This document shows positions 14,601 to 28,039 of a DNA stretch of 64,000 bases, piece after piece. Where the stretch lies: the NCBI GenBank assembly GCA_019155185.1, contig CM032797.1, positions 8,294,881-8,358,880 of the forward strand, given 5' to 3'. A program made the position numbers and the translations under genes. The notes under the pieces are model-generated. The model was given only the letters and a program-made list of their open reading frames with translations. It was not told the DNA's origin and made no database searches. Every line of letters begins with the position of its first letter. Positions within the stretch are counted from its first letter, which is position 1. This DNA comes from Beaufortia kweichowensis. Lineage: Eukaryota; Chordata; Actinopteri; Cypriniformes; Gastromyzontidae.

Positions 14601-14877
14601 CCGACCAGCTATGCATGGTCATCATGAAATTATGCAGGTTTCAAAAATGCATTTTGTACAGAAAAAGCCCCTAATATTGACACATTACATTTAGCCTAGC
14701 TTGAAGATGGTGTGTGTTGATGTATTTTCTACTAAAGCAGAATGCTTGGATGACACCAAGGATAATAGATATTTACAAGACCCATCAGTGCCATTACTAT
14801 ACATGGGGGAAATGCCAATCATCAATCTCTAAAGAGCATTCTCTGGGGAATGGGCTCTGTACGGTGTGTCGTGAGGC

Positions 14878-14911
14878 TTTAGCTTGGTTTTCACAGGCAG
14901 GGTAACATATA
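14878..14911. repeat. Isolated terminus of the GTGACCCTG family
   Basis: AGCTTGGTTTTCACAGGCAG followed by GGTAACATAT matches only the right terminus of the family; no second end is found at the expected distance. Confidence 0.5.
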
Positions 14912-15904
14912 GTTTTGATGGGATGTAACATTCTGAAGCTACATTGTAGCTCTACTGTACATTGAATAAAGCATTTTTTAGATATTTGTACTTTCCAGTA
15001 TGACAGTACATCCACATAATGCCTGTAAGAACATCCCTCAGAACACACAAGCCCATACCATGACTTTAAACCCTCAACGACTGCCAAAGCTGAAAAAATG
15101 CTCTATATGTCTAAACGAACAACCATTTACCTCAAAGAAAAGCCACTGTTTACCAAGGACACAAACGTTTTATCTTCCCACTAGAAAGGACAGGGCCCTG
15201 TTGGATGTTAATAATTTTCATCTTTGCTCTTGCCTCCCAAGGTTAATCGCTGAGCGAAGTCCATCCACAGTTGAGCCGACCCCATCAAGTTATTCTGCCC
15301 TGTTGACGTGCACGTCTTCCTGTTGTGATGTTATCTGGAAACGGCTCTATGCAGATGCATCCCGCCAGAGGCTTCGCAAACAAACAATGAAGGAAGAAAG
15401 CACAGCCAGGAACAATCTGTTTTAAGGCAAAACAAATGCCTAATATAGCCTTTCAGAAGTCTAAAATGGAGCCATGCTAGGAAATGGCACAATGGGTTCT
15501 TGTAAAAAGAAAAATACTTGATTCTTATTCAATATGTTAATATATTCCTGAAATCACATTGTTCTCCGCTATGCTCAGACTCGCAGTAATTTCTCTAAGG
15601 AGCTTCCTGGGTTGTGAGCCTGGGTGTTCGATTGGGCCTATCGCTGCTCACCATTCTGTTTCCATTGTATGAAGACGGGAAAAATAACAAAACCAAATAA
15701 AAGAGCCCCCAAAAAATTTTTTTTTTCACTTTTTCCGTTGTAATTCATATGCATATTCAGACACACAGGGTGCTTTTGAACATTAGCAAGGGCTCACAAG
15801 TAAAGCTCATCAAACTGTACAGATTGCAGCATAAAATAAAAATTTTTAATTGACTCTGGTTTGCTTTTCTTGTTTCTTTTATATTAAAAGAACGTCTCAT
15901 AGAA

Positions 15905-16000
15905 AAAATTGAAATTATGCCATAATTTACCCACCCTTGGCTGTTGCAAGTTTGTATGAGTTTCTTTCTTCCACAGAACACCAAAAGAGATGTTTCATAC
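15905..16000. repeat. Fragment of a common teleost short DNA element, copy 1
   Basis: AAATTATGCCATAATTTACC, CAAGTTTGTATGAGTTTCTT and CCACAGAACACCAAAAGAGA follow the order of the widespread element whose ends read 'gggtgaactatccc'. Only one half is kept. Identification is from memory of repeat style. Confidence 0.5.
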
Positions 16001-17141
16001 AGTACAATAAAAGAGGATATTTCACTGACTTGTGGTCATTATTAAATTAACTATTAACAATTTATATATAAAAATTATATGCTTTATGTTCCATGCAAAA
16101 AAGAAAGTCAGACAGTCTTGGCTTGAAAGGCATGTTTGTACGCACATGATAACAAAATCTTTCATTTTGAGGGCAATATTATTTTAACTAAATCAGTTCA
16201 TCCGATGCTGATCCATCAGATTCATTTGATGCTGATCTTTGCTATATTCTTACATGTGGCAAATTGTATTCAAGATCACACCAGCCGCAGCAGACAGAAT
16301 TGCTCTTTCATCAGTTTGAGATGATGAAATGTTTTATCATTTCTCCTCATATAAAACAATGAGAAACAGAAGGAGCTCAAGGCATCGGGTGCTGTTGACT
16401 GTGCATGTTTGATTGTTTCTTCCCAAGGACGTACAGAGATCCTTGCTGCTATAAATATGCAACACTTCCTTAGGCCGAAAAGAGAGGGAGAGCTTTTTGA
16501 TATTCATGGACATTCAAGTCCTCTTGAAGGATATGCATCTTTGCAGGAATCAAAATGATCCACTCAACGAGAGAAAATTATACCCCTCACATGCCATTTG
16601 GCTTCCTCAAATTACTGGGGGAAACATACCTCCACTCTAACTAAAAGGCTGGGCAGAGACATAATTGCAGAAGTAGAGGCTTTCCACAGAAGTGTTTCTC
16701 AGTATTTGTCGAACAGTTGGTGATTTTAGGCCAAAACTTGAAATCAGAGGGTCAGAATGTGCAGCGTCATTGAACATACACCAGTAATTAGATCACTGCT
16801 AGCTCTGCTTGTATAATTATGCCAGAAACATAATGTGAAAATTCTCTGTTTGACAAAAGAGATAAAGACACTAAAATGTTGCTACACTAAAAATGTATAG
16901 ACCAAAATCATATCTCAAGAAAGATGTTTCTCTCGAGAAGGGCTTTTTTCAAAAAAGGGCTGATTACGCTGTCAATATGATAAACTATTTACCAATCACT
17001 TCTGGCATTAATCCACATAAATGGGTCAAACTGATAAAACTGACAGACTAAATATTAATTAATAAATTAAATTCACAGACATAGTTATCATCACTTTTGC
17101 AAAACTATAAATAAATCTAAAGAAACATGAAATAATTTGAT

Positions 17142-17515
17142 TTTAATCTGTTAACTGTCACCGTTCAATCTGTTAACTGCCAGGAGCAACACCTACAATA
17201 TGTTATTTTCCTGTTCACTTTAATATTTCAAACTATAAATTGATGGAATGGTACAAGACTCAAGATGAAATATTTGTCAAATTTAACATTGAACAAAGAC
17301 CAAAGAATTTACAAAAAAAGTTAATGTTACTGCAATTTATAAAAAACCCTCAAATTAAAAAAAACAAAGACTTAAAAATGTTAAAATAGATTTTTTTTAA
17401 TTGATATTTGTTAGATATCTTAAAAAATATCTAATATCTAAAAAAAACTGAAGTTCAGATGAAGTGCATTTTCATGTGTATATTCAATTTCTGCTGTGAC
17501 AGTTACCAGGTTAAA
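17142..17515 (+). repeat. Short DNA element, TTTAACCTGTTAACTGTCAC family, copy B
   Basis: Left end TTTAATCTGTTAACTGTCAC, right end GCTGTGACAGTTACCAGG-TTAAA, an inverted repeat. Near the left end a partial second CAATCTGTTAACTG suggests a small internal duplication. About 374 bp, no coding capacity. Confidence 0.8.
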
Positions 17516-17999
17516 TTAATGCATTGAAAAGTACATCCTCTGAACAGAAGACTATTAAAAATAACAGCAAGTAGTAACTAATCTACACAAAATACGATTA
17601 ATTATTGTAGCTATTTTTCCAGTATATAAATACATGTTTAAAAAGTGCAAAATGTAATGTGACTTGATTTTAATAAATACCATATTAATATAAACCCACA
17701 AAAATCTCAAGCTATTGATTTTGTTGTAGGCTGCACAAGATAGATTGTGTTTACCGAAAAACGAGGTAAACATCAAACTGCAATATGACTTTACCCTGGA
17801 TTAAAAAATGAATGCAGAGCAGTGACTTTGCCTCGTAAGTCCACCATATGCCACTTCTCAAGATACAATTACATTATCTTCCTAAATGTTGCTTTGCATT
17901 TATCATTTGGAAGCAAGAATAATTTAGTCATGCAGTGAGCCACTGGCAGTTTTTGTTTTTTGGGGGGGATTTACAGCAGTGATACATGAGCTTTCTGCT

Positions 18000-18400
18000 A
18001 TGTAATCTTGCTAATGTTTCCCCCTTCTTTATTCAACTGAGTAACCATCTCCATTAAAATCAATTGACATTTCGAGCATCAATCATCGGCAGCAGGGACA
18101 TGTTTACCATCCGTGCGGATGAACGACCGGGTTTCAGAGAAATGAACATTGTCTAGACCAAAACGGAGCACCCGAAAAAGGAGGCCAAATGAGCACATCT
18201 GTTAATACAGAGCTCATTGTGTCCAATTATTCAAGCTGCTTCCGTTCCTTAGAAATATGGCCAGAAAAGAACAAAATCTCTTTTTTCCTACTGCATTTCT
18301 TAGATTAATTAGTATTTGCTCTCTTCCTTCCTCACAAATCCTCCGTCTGGGGAGGATTAATTAGGAGCCCTGTGTTTTCTTATGTTATGCCATTATCAAA
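18000..18400. promoter_or_regulatory. Candidate conserved non-coding block
   Basis: Complex, repeat-free sequence inside AT-rich intron, with ATTAATTAGTATTTGC and GGATTAATTAGGAGCC homeodomain-type palindromes at about 18303-18367. No coding frame. Proposed from composition only. Confidence 0.25.
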
Positions 18401-19794
18401 ATAAAAATCCAAATAGGGTTCTACACAAGCATTAGATGGAGGAATCAATCTACAGGTTGGAGATCACTTGGCCCTGAAGACTAAGACTAAACCCCCTGTA
18501 ATCGATTATAAACCTGCTGTGCGAATGACTGTTATTTAGTGGTTGCTGACATGAAAACTTTTCAATAACCACCAATAACCATAACTGTACAGTTTTGGAG
18601 GGAACATGTTACATATAATGTAAAAAAAGGTTATTTTTCATAATATCGGAGTTACATATTTAAATAGGTATTACATGTTATTCCATGCACATTATGATGA
18701 AGATAAATGCTTGTCCACAGCCAAAAACACTTCCACTAGAAAACAATAAAAAATGGCTGCAAGCCAATCATAATCGTCTGACTGATAATTTAGAGAAGCA
18801 GCATTATGATGATGGGAGAAAGAAATGCAAAGTTACATCTGACAGCAAAACACTTCATCCGCTGAGCTGAAAACAAACAGCAAACAGGCCGAAAACCGAC
18901 TCCTCTTAAATTACATTACATGAATGATTCTTCTCCCTGACAGCACAATGCCAGAACAATTTCTAAATCGAGGAAAAAGGTAATAGAGAACATGTTGCAA
19001 TATTAAAAACAGATACACTCAAAGTCATCCTGGAAAATGTCATGTTAATGTGATGATTCTGCTTTGAAAGCCTCGCCCACCGAGTTTCTTCCCTTCCTGC
19101 GCTGTTCTTATTTCTCTAACTCAATTCGCAATGAGGAAATCAAATTAAAAGCCATTCAGCCTGTCAGAAGATGGATTTTGGCTCTCGGTTTCTTTCGAAG
19201 TGCAAACTAACAAAATCAAACAAATGTCTTGATGGATGATTCAGACATCCCGAAGATTTGGAAGGGCACAGAATTGTGGGACGCTTTGTACATGCACAGC
19301 ATTCTGGGATTATTACCTTATTTTCCTGCTGCGCCGCAGATGCGGTCTACATGACATCTGTGGGACTTAATTTCACTCACATCATAAAAACTGATTTTAA
19401 TGCAGCATGGGATTAAAACAGCTCATCAATTCACCTCTCATTCCTCAAGAACCGCGGATGACATGGCCGCAGGGCAAATGTGGAGCCAATTTTGGTCAAA
19501 CCTGCATGATCAGCATGTTAGAAAGGGAGTGCAATCGCTGTTATTAAAAAGCCTGCACCTGTTAAACTTGGGAGGTAGTAAGGTGATATTATGAGAACAA
19601 TGCCCAACAAGCTTATGGTCTATAAATACAGTCCTTAAATCCATACGTCATTCAATAAGATTTGAAGCCCCTACCACACCCATAGTGATCATCAGTTAAA
19701 TCTTGAGCATATATGAGAATATACAAAATATTGTACATTTTAGACTTGGATTAAGAAACAGTAAATTTACACAAATTTTATTTTTGACTAGCCC

Positions 19795-20021
19795 GACACA
19801 CACCAATATGACAGTAAGATAAGATAATAAGCATCAAAGTTTGATTTCACCTATAAATATCACTATAATTTCAATCTTTGACATGTTGTTACTCAGTCAG
19901 TATCAAAGATATTGATGTTATATATTACACAGAATGTTCTTTACATTATGAAGGATGATTTTATGGAGAACAGTAAATCACAAAAATATGACTTTAGCTG
20001 GGTTTTCACAGACAGGGTTAT
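19795..20021 (-). repeat. Short DNA element, GTGACCCTG family, copy B (inverted)
   Basis: Reverse complement of the copy at 24.9 kb: TTTGATTTCACCTATAAATA, CAATCTTTGACATGTTG, and a right end GCTGGGTTTTCACAGACAGG. The opposite end is degraded. Confidence 0.78.
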
Positions 20022-22764
20022 ATTTTTCCTAGAAAAAAAATAATAATTCCCACCACCCCGCTCTCAAAAAAGCACCCTGAAAAAGATTTATTGTGGTGCA
20101 AAAACAATTTATCTCATATGAAAAGGAATTCATACTTTTACTTGACCATGTGATATATCCACAGAGCACAGGAGATAGAAAAATAAACAACACACGAAAA
20201 AACAAAGCCTACTCTCCTTTGTCCATCTCCCTTATACATACAAATTGTAAACAAACAAACAAGCAAGCATTGTGAAAATTAAAAAAAAAAAGACAGATAT
20301 TGTGTCATTCTATTTCCTTTATTGTGCAAAATGATTTTTAGATGACAATTTGACAAGAAGATTGTTCAGCATTTGGCCTGAAAACAAAGCTAATCTGCAT
20401 CTGAATGAGCCTAATAGGACGTATATAAATGATTCAGATTCGGTCATAACGTTATTAATTTGTCTCACTGCAATGTAATTTGTTATTTGATGACTTTGAA
20501 AAGAAGAAAAGAGTTATACCAAACATTCATGCTACGGGATAACCGGCTTGTTGATTTTAACAAATACAATGTGTTCTGTCGAAAACCATAAAAACAAGCC
20601 TGCATGCCTGTAATGACTTTTTCGGGAGGATGTTCTCAAGGTGTAGGACATTGTGCCCATGCTCTCTGATAGCCTCACATATTCCCTCGGCCACATCCCA
20701 ATCTTTTGCAATTTCCAAAGAGGCAACTTTCTGTAATATGTTGCTGAAAATCGACAAAAGTTAAATCTACGGTGCACAAGCCAAACGGCTTGCAGTGACA
20801 TATAGAGCTTTGGCCCTGAGGCTATAGACTCTTTAATAAGACTAGTGGGTGCAGTTGAGTTCCCCAAGGCAGTGGGGTGTTTGGCAGCTTTCTCAATTTC
20901 CCTGACCTTGCCGCCCATCTAAAAGTGCAACTATAACACAACCTGCCTACTGGACAAAAACACCAGAGCACGCAACAGGTACGCACACATTTCCGTGGTC
21001 GCTAATGCGGTTAAAGGTAAGGGGACACAAATGTGGACTGGCTCCCTCCTCTGTACTGTCTACCTGTCATGAACGTTGACACTTTAATCACCTGTCGCCT
21101 GCACGCCTGGTTTCGCCACGTCAAGGAGAAAGACAGGCTGACAACACCGCCGTGGACGGTTCTGGGAGGCTCTTCTACATCGGTGACAAAATGACACCAC
21201 ACACGCTGACATCCAGGACAGGGTCTTCATGTCACCTGTCAAGTCACTCTCTTCTCACCTTCCTCAAGGCTTCTACATGTCCTTGATACCTGCAGCATCA
21301 CCTTAAACCTCCCAAAAACATAAATGCATTTCTAGTAAAGATGTGCCAACTGCTCTCAAGAATTTAAAAGAAACAGACACGTCGCAAGCCAAGCTATAAT
21401 CATTGATTCACGGTTGAGCGGTGTCAACTCCAAGAGACGACAGCCATTTCCGCGCTTGTATTCAGAAAGCATTTTATAGTCATGCACTGAACTGATAGGA
21501 TAGCAAAGATGAATTCTGACATCACTGCCTGCAGGCAACAGCGCTCACATCAACATCACCAGTACCTTTCTGCTCTGAGATGAACCTTCAAACTTTTGGA
21601 TATGATGAAAAATGACAAAATCACACTTTAAGTTTAAAGCACGCTCATTTCATTTATCTGCACTATATCTGTATAACACCCCGAAGGGCCACTTTCAGTA
21701 CATTTCCAGCAAGCGTGAACAGGGGACAATTTTTTTTTGCAATTTAACGTTCAAACACAATAAACCTCGCTGAGATGATTTCACCCGGGTGGGGCCGTTG
21801 CCTTCAGGTGCGACTCCTGACCTGCTGCGTGACCTTCGTCAAATTGGCCTCGATCCATTTTAAGTCAATTTGCTCGAGCTATACGAACTAATGCTGCCAC
21901 AGACACTGGCTTGTTACACAGGGCTATTTAGTTATTTCCCTCCCGTCTTTTCTTTAAAGAGATAAAAAAGAATTCAATTTGTGAGTGGCCCTGGCGGCTC
22001 TCTCCGACTGTGTTTGCAAAGTTAATGCAGAAGCTGTTCTCCCTCGGGTCAGCGAGAGGAATATGACGCTCGCTGGAAAAACAGAGGGAACAATGGCTTT
22101 GAAGATGGCCACAGTGCTCTGGGGACTCAAGCAAATGGAAAAATAAAATTAAACTATAACATCCTCTGTTCCAAGCCCTGCCTCCAGCTGACCGGATCTC
22201 TGTTTTCTCTCTTTTTCTCAAGAAGCAGCCGAACAATTTTTACTAGTGTAACATCGTGCAATATGAAGACAGTGAAGAGTTTATGCTCTGCGGGTTTCAT
22301 GGTGCAGAATCATTTAATTTTAGTATTCACTTCGTCGAGATGTTTTAAAGAAATTAAAATAGTAGAAAATTTGTCAAAGGGTGACATACAGTGAGAGTAT
22401 AGAAATGTAAAATGAATCTGCAGAACTCAGAGAGTTCCACATACAGGAAACTCTTACATTGGTTTCAATTAAGAATTTGGAACAGGGTCAGATTCAAAGA
22501 ACTAAAAAAAACACTGAAATAGAGAAAGCAAACATTCACAAAAGAGTCAAGGTTAAGAAAGGACTACCATTTCTTTTTTTCACGTCTCAACCCTCAAGGC
22601 TGCAGGAAATAATATCTGTATTTGGGTTTTTTTTAATAAAAAAATCTTTTATCAAATAAAATTGTTCTACTAATAAAAGATTATGAAAATGTAACTATTT
22701 GTTGGCTACGTATATGAAAAATATGGCGTATCAAACTTCAAGTTGGATTAAAATTGGTCTGACC

Positions 22765-22799
22765 AATCCTTTATTGGTCTGATCAACCAATAAAGGATT
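22765..22799. repeat. 14-bp perfect hairpin
   Basis: AATCCTTTATTGGT, a 7-base loop CTGATCA, then ACCAATAAAGGATT. Not followed by a T run and not in a 3' UTR, so no termination role is suggested; probably a small foldback remnant. Confidence 0.6.
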
Positions 22800-24916
22800 C
22801 AAGCATCAAGCTTCTGGCCTAATTCAAAGAATTTAAGCTTATAAGTAAATTAGATGGTATACATTTTAATTTGTGATTTATCATTTATTTAAAACAGAAA
22901 CTCTAAAGCATAACATTGCACGCTATTTCCAAGTCAAGTAATTGTCCACCCCGTAAGCTTCATTTGGCCCCGTCATGCTCAGTCAATAAGGATGCAGTCA
23001 TACCGATAAACTGATTGCCCAATTTCTCATCCTTGAATTGCTCTAAGCATCTATCTGTCTAAGAGCTTGAACCCGGTGATGTGACTATAAGCACCGAGGG
23101 GGGCTTAACATTAGCAAATGGCCCTCATTCTTAAATTAACAGCCACCAGCCTCCTGCTACGTGCCTGCCAATAAGCCATCTTTCTTCAAGGCTTCCTCTC
23201 CATACAAATGCAGGCAGAACAGGAGGAAATAGAGAGGAAGTGATAGAGAGTTAGACAGCGAGTGTGAAGGAGTGAGTGAGAGAGCGATAACAAGCTATTT
23301 ATCTGAAAGCTGTCGTCCGCCTTCACCTCAGCTTAAAGTAAACAGGTTTCCGTTAATGGCTCTGTCACACAAATGCACAGATAGAACATTGTTGGGAAAA
23401 TGATGGCTATCACAATAATCACCAGCCAATTCACACAGGCTTCTAGCGGTCAAAGATTCACGCCGACAGATTGGCTATTACTAAATTTCTGTGAAATGAT
23501 CTACTGGATGCAAGAAAAAAATGATAATGCTGTGCATGTGATTGTCTCCATAACAGCTATTAGATTGTCTTCATAACAGCTATTAGAGAATATCTACAGT
23601 ACTCGCATTATTAGGACAAAACAGACTGAAATACAAGCAGTTAAAGCGTTTACTTTACGGCTTGTTTTTAAGAGTTGTGATTTTAGTATGTGCTTTGTAT
23701 AGCCAATTTGTACCCTAAAGGTAAGAATAGAGAGAAAAAGACATATCACGCTGTAATGAAAAACCATTTCATTGTTTGCCTCACCAGAACATTAAGCACC
23801 AGCCCCCGTTTTTTCTCACGCTGCATTTCCAATGGAAATTGAATGACAGGCTACTGTTTATATTTCTATTTGATGCTTCAGTTAACTGTAGATTTTGATC
23901 AAGCGCCTTTTTGAAGCTTGAAGGATAAAAAAGACGTGCGTTTGAGGAATAGCGCAGTACGATAAAGCAACCGTCCCCATGTCACATATAAAGGCGCCGT
24001 TTAGCGCGCATGTCAATGTGGTCGCAATTATTTGAAAAGATGGAAGAATGAGATTCTGACATTGTGCATTCTGTGACGCTTCAAAGGGACAAATTATTCA
24101 TTCGCCGCCTTCCATTTCCCCACCGTGCCGATCAAACGACGCTTGACAGAGACAACTACTCGGACCGCTTGCTTGCTTACTTACTCAAACTGACATAAAT
24201 AACAATGTTGTGGATGTACACAACACATGTAAAAGCCTTTTCATATTTGTTGCATTTTATTTGGTTGTCATTTTACTGGAGAGCGGGTCGAGAAAAGAGA
24301 AAGACGAGCATGCATCAGCTGTATGATTAAACAATGCTGAGACCTATAGCTTGACCTGCCACTGACCTCCATCACATGTAAAATGCACCAAACAAACAAA
24401 AGACCATTTTCTTTTTTAAATTGAAGATGATGGAAAAAGCTGCCCAAACGAATAATTGCAAACTATGAATGCAAGACATCTAAATAATTACAAATACCCA
24501 AGTATGACATTTCACAAACCCACATGAGAATATTTCTATTAATAACTGTTGTCTTCACATGCTGCTTTGCACCATAACAAAATCATCTAAATGAACATCA
24601 TCTACATGATTAGAAAACGATTCATACTGGGTTAAATGGCGACCATCTAAGCCCACCTAAAGCTAAGCACTCTGTTAGTAATGAGTTGCCACAGATGTTT
24701 TAAATGGGTATTTGACCCAGCGAGGAGAGCGAATGGTTGTTTATCTCGGCACGCGTGCATTCTTTGTCAAAGTACTGACGTGAGCGTTGATTGCTGCACG
24801 GGTCATGTAATTAATGTTTTCAGGCAGTCAAGGTCAACTGAAGGTGCAAGGAACGCAGGACAAATATCTTCTGGAGAGAAAGGGTCACATGGAGATAAAC
24901 ACGGTAATACAGTACA

Positions 24917-25169
24917 TGTGACACTGCCTGTGAAAACCCAGCAAGTCATTTGTTTGGGGATTTACTGTTTGTGATATAAAATCATCCTAAATAATGTAAA
25001 GAACATTTGGTTAAAATATAACCTTGATATCTTTAATAATGACTGAGTAATGACATGTCAAAGATTGAAGTCATAGTGATATTTATAGGTTAAATCAAAA
25101 TTTGATGCTTGTTATCTTATATTATAATTTGATTGTGAGACTTTAGCCTGATCACAGACTGGTCACATA
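24917..25169 (+). repeat. Short DNA element, GTGACCCTG family, copy C
   Basis: Left end GTGACACTGCCTGTGAAAAC, body AATGACTGAGTAATGACATG, right end ACAGACTGGTCACAT. The most complete match to copy A. Confidence 0.82.
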
Positions 25170-26522
25170 TTTACATGTTGAAAAACATCTAACCTTGAAT
25201 CTGCTTTAACTTCTGCATAAAAACCTAAAATTACACCTTATGTTTATGTGGGTTAAAGTTAAATAATGTCAAAAGTTTTCCAGTAAAAACATACCCACAG
25301 TTCAATTCTGCAAACAAATTTAGCACAATGAACAATTTATTTCTGAAAGCTGCAATCTGTACCTTTTGCTATATATATCACCATCACCATCTCTGTTTGA
25401 AACATAAAATAGCAGGTTACGTTACATACTCATGTTTCAGTGCAGTGGGTTAAAGTCATAACTACAAACTTCAAACAACTTCCTGCATAAAGATGCCAAC
25501 AGTATCATTATTAGAAGCTTACTGTTGTGAACATCATTTTTATGTACTGAATTTGTTCAACAACCAAAAGTTACAGATTGCAGCTTTATGCTTCTTACTT
25601 ACTAAAAACTATTAGCTAACACCAGCCATTCTAACCATTGCATTTCCCTTGATTGTATACAAAACACTTAGATGTTACTACTAAAAAGGTCTTGTCTGAA
25701 AACCTTAATGAGACATGTAAGATAAAGTTTCTTTATCTCAGGAGACAAATCTGTAATGAAAATAACTCAGCATCCATATGCCCTCCGTTAATCTCCTTGC
25801 TGCCTAGGAACAACAACTAAGCTACAGGCAGTAGTTTCAGCTCTTTTGCTTTTCTGAGCCGCAGAGGAGAGTATTTAACTTCTTGCAGGGAGGAAGTAAC
25901 CGTCATCCGCCATAAATATTAATATTAATTAATTTCCCGTTCGTGTCAGGGCCAAAGGCTGGGATAGATTTATAGCGGGCGGAGGATTTTCAAGTGGTCA
26001 TATGTCATAGTATCGGAGGTGAAATCTGAGCGAAGAAAGCACCAGCCAACATAATCCATATTTATAAGACAACGTTTCCTCCCTCGGTCATCCCTTTGAG
26101 AGTCTGTCAGGCACATGTAGAAGCAGGCTACAATTTAAAAAAACATCATTAAAAGCTACAAAATCACAAAGGATGATGAACCAACGCAAACACGGAAAGC
26201 ACAGAGAGAAATTATTTATGAAAATGAAACAAAATCATGTGGAACACATACTCTCTTACTCCCCATCACTTTGCTTTATGTGGGGACACGCACAAACACG
26301 TGTACTAAAGGCCTGAAGCATCATCCTTGGCCAGCACTGCCCTGTTTAGCCTTTCAGGTTAATGACGAGCTGGATTTGTGCTTTCAAAAGGATCTTGTAT
26401 GCAATATTTAGCATGCTGAGCAGGTTTGAGTCAGGCTATCTAAACTTGGGCACCCAGACCTTCATCAAACTTTTAAACACATTCAACCATTTTCTACACA
26501 CCTCGTGTAGAGAAATGTAACA

Positions 26523-27191
26523 CACATTTAAAGCAAAGTCCAAGGCAAAGTATCAAGAATTAAAGACCAAGGGGTCAAGGTCAGGTTTATGAGCATGGTC
26601 AAGTTAGCCCCGGCTGATAAATGTCATAAATATACCATCTAGCTGCAAAAAGCTTTCTCTATAGACTGCCATTTCAAAGTAGACCAAATAAATTATTCAT
26701 TTTTCAAGTACTTTTAAACAAAGATGGCATTCTGCTGAAATTATATCAGATACAGACCTCCCTGCTAAAATATAACATCAAAACAAAGTCCCCCAAGAGA
26801 AATGATGAAACGTATCTCACATTAAAGCATAAACAAGTCTGAATTCAACCCAAAGTATCAAGATGATTCCAAAGCACACTAAGGGGCAACATCTCAAGCG
26901 CTTGTTACTGGCAGGGGCTCATTTTATGAGCATGGTCAAGTTACAGTCCCCTGCACTGATAAATGTTTTCATTAAATATACCATCATAAAGCTGCAACAA
27001 ATTTGCACAATTTCCATGTTCTATAGACTGCCATTTCAAAGTAGATTTTTTCAAGCAAATAAATTATAAATATTTTTCATAAGTACTTTCTGGCATACAT
27101 AAACAAAGATGGCAGGAGATTCTGCTGAAATTATATCAGATAAAGACCTCCCTGCTAAAATATAACATCAAAACAAAGCACTCCCCCCAAG
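26523..27191 (+). repeat. Tandem duplication of a ~270-370 bp unit, diverged by indels
   Basis: Unit 1 (26523-26796) and unit 2 (26818-27191) share in the same order CACATT-AAAGCA, AAAGTATCAAGA, TGAGCATGGTCAAGTTA, CTGATAAATG, ATATACCATC, TATAGACTGCCATTTCAAAG, CTGAAATTATATCAGAT and GACCTCCCTGCTAAAATATA. The last 70 bp are almost identical, while earlier parts differ by several 5-15 bp insertions in unit 2. No TIRs were seen, so a local tandem duplication is the simplest reading. Confidence 0.8.
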
Positions 27192-27558
27192 CCCACCTCC
27201 ACACTGATGAATCTTAGTAATCCCTAATTTGTATAACAGTTAGCCAGTAATCTCACTTAAATCATAATTCAGTCAGTAATCCTATTAAACAAAGCGACTG
27301 AAAGCTTAATCTGTTGTGTAAAACGATAACAAATGTTCAACATGGCTTTCTGTAAATACAGCACAACTTTATCAATTACCTATTCAAAGTTTTCATGTCT
27401 TTGAGTGAAGTATTATACAAAACAGCCTCATCAGCTGTTAGCTAGTGCATTTCAGTTACATGCTAGAGGAATAGATAGCTAAATAGTACTTGTTTTTGAT
27501 CGAAAAATGATAACTGAATAGTAAAAGCCTTCTAATGTGGACCTGTGTTTCTCTGCAG

Positions 27559-27603
27559 ATTTCAAGAAGTTCAAAGCAAGGCTAATAAAGATGATCTGGA
27601 AAT
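27559..27603 (+). other. Orphan exon-like segment on the plus strand, unidentified
   Basis: A 45-bp segment sits between a strong acceptor (GTGTTTCTCTGCAG, ending 27558) and a perfect donor (GTAAGT from 27604). One frame is open through it (F-Q-E-V-Q-S-K-A-N-K-D-D-L-E-M). It is antisense to clstn2, and no partner exon was found. It may belong to a long non-coding transcript, be a pseudo-exon, or be chance. Confidence 0.25.
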
Positions 27604-28039
27604 GTAAGTATTGTATTTTGGTGACAAATGAATAAATGTAAATGACAAAAGGTGATACTTGTTATATTTATTCTTTCTCAGATATTCATTAAACTATGCC
27701 TTAGTGTTTGGCTAATATTTATGCTCCATATTAATACAGTATAATAACATACTGTGCTTGTTAAATATTTGGAAAAGTTTTGAAATACTGTTTCAAAGAT
27801 TTAAAATTGCGTAATTTGTACTTAAGGCATTTTATTGTTTTTGTCACTCTTTGAAAACTTTTGATAAGTGAATTCAAATAAATTGTATGTTCAAATAAAT
27901 CATTGTTATCCTATTTGAAATGCAGTTGTATCTTTATTAAATCATTTGCAGTTAATAGCTATATTTAAATTAAAGTTTTGGGGTGCAACATTAATCCATA
28001 TTGATTTCACATCTGATTTCTGCATTAGTCACCGTTGCA

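Noticed and set aside
15000..15425. Longest open frame in the window (141 codons, plus strand)
   Set aside because: No domain, odd composition (Thr/Ser/Pro/Cys scatter), no splice or promoter context, antisense to clstn2 intron. Probably chance.
20532..20918. 128-codon minus-strand frame, sense to clstn2
   Set aside because: Not similar to any calsyntenin segment, no splice sites at its borders, no known domain.
22765..22799. Perfect hairpin as a transcription terminator
   Set aside because: Terminator hairpins of this type are bacterial; the sequence is an animal intron and has no T run.
26571..26582. GGGTCAAGGTCA nuclear-receptor-like direct repeat
   Set aside because: Zero-spacing arrangement lies in a diverged duplication and is absent from unit 2; motif-only evidence is weak as a regulatory feature.
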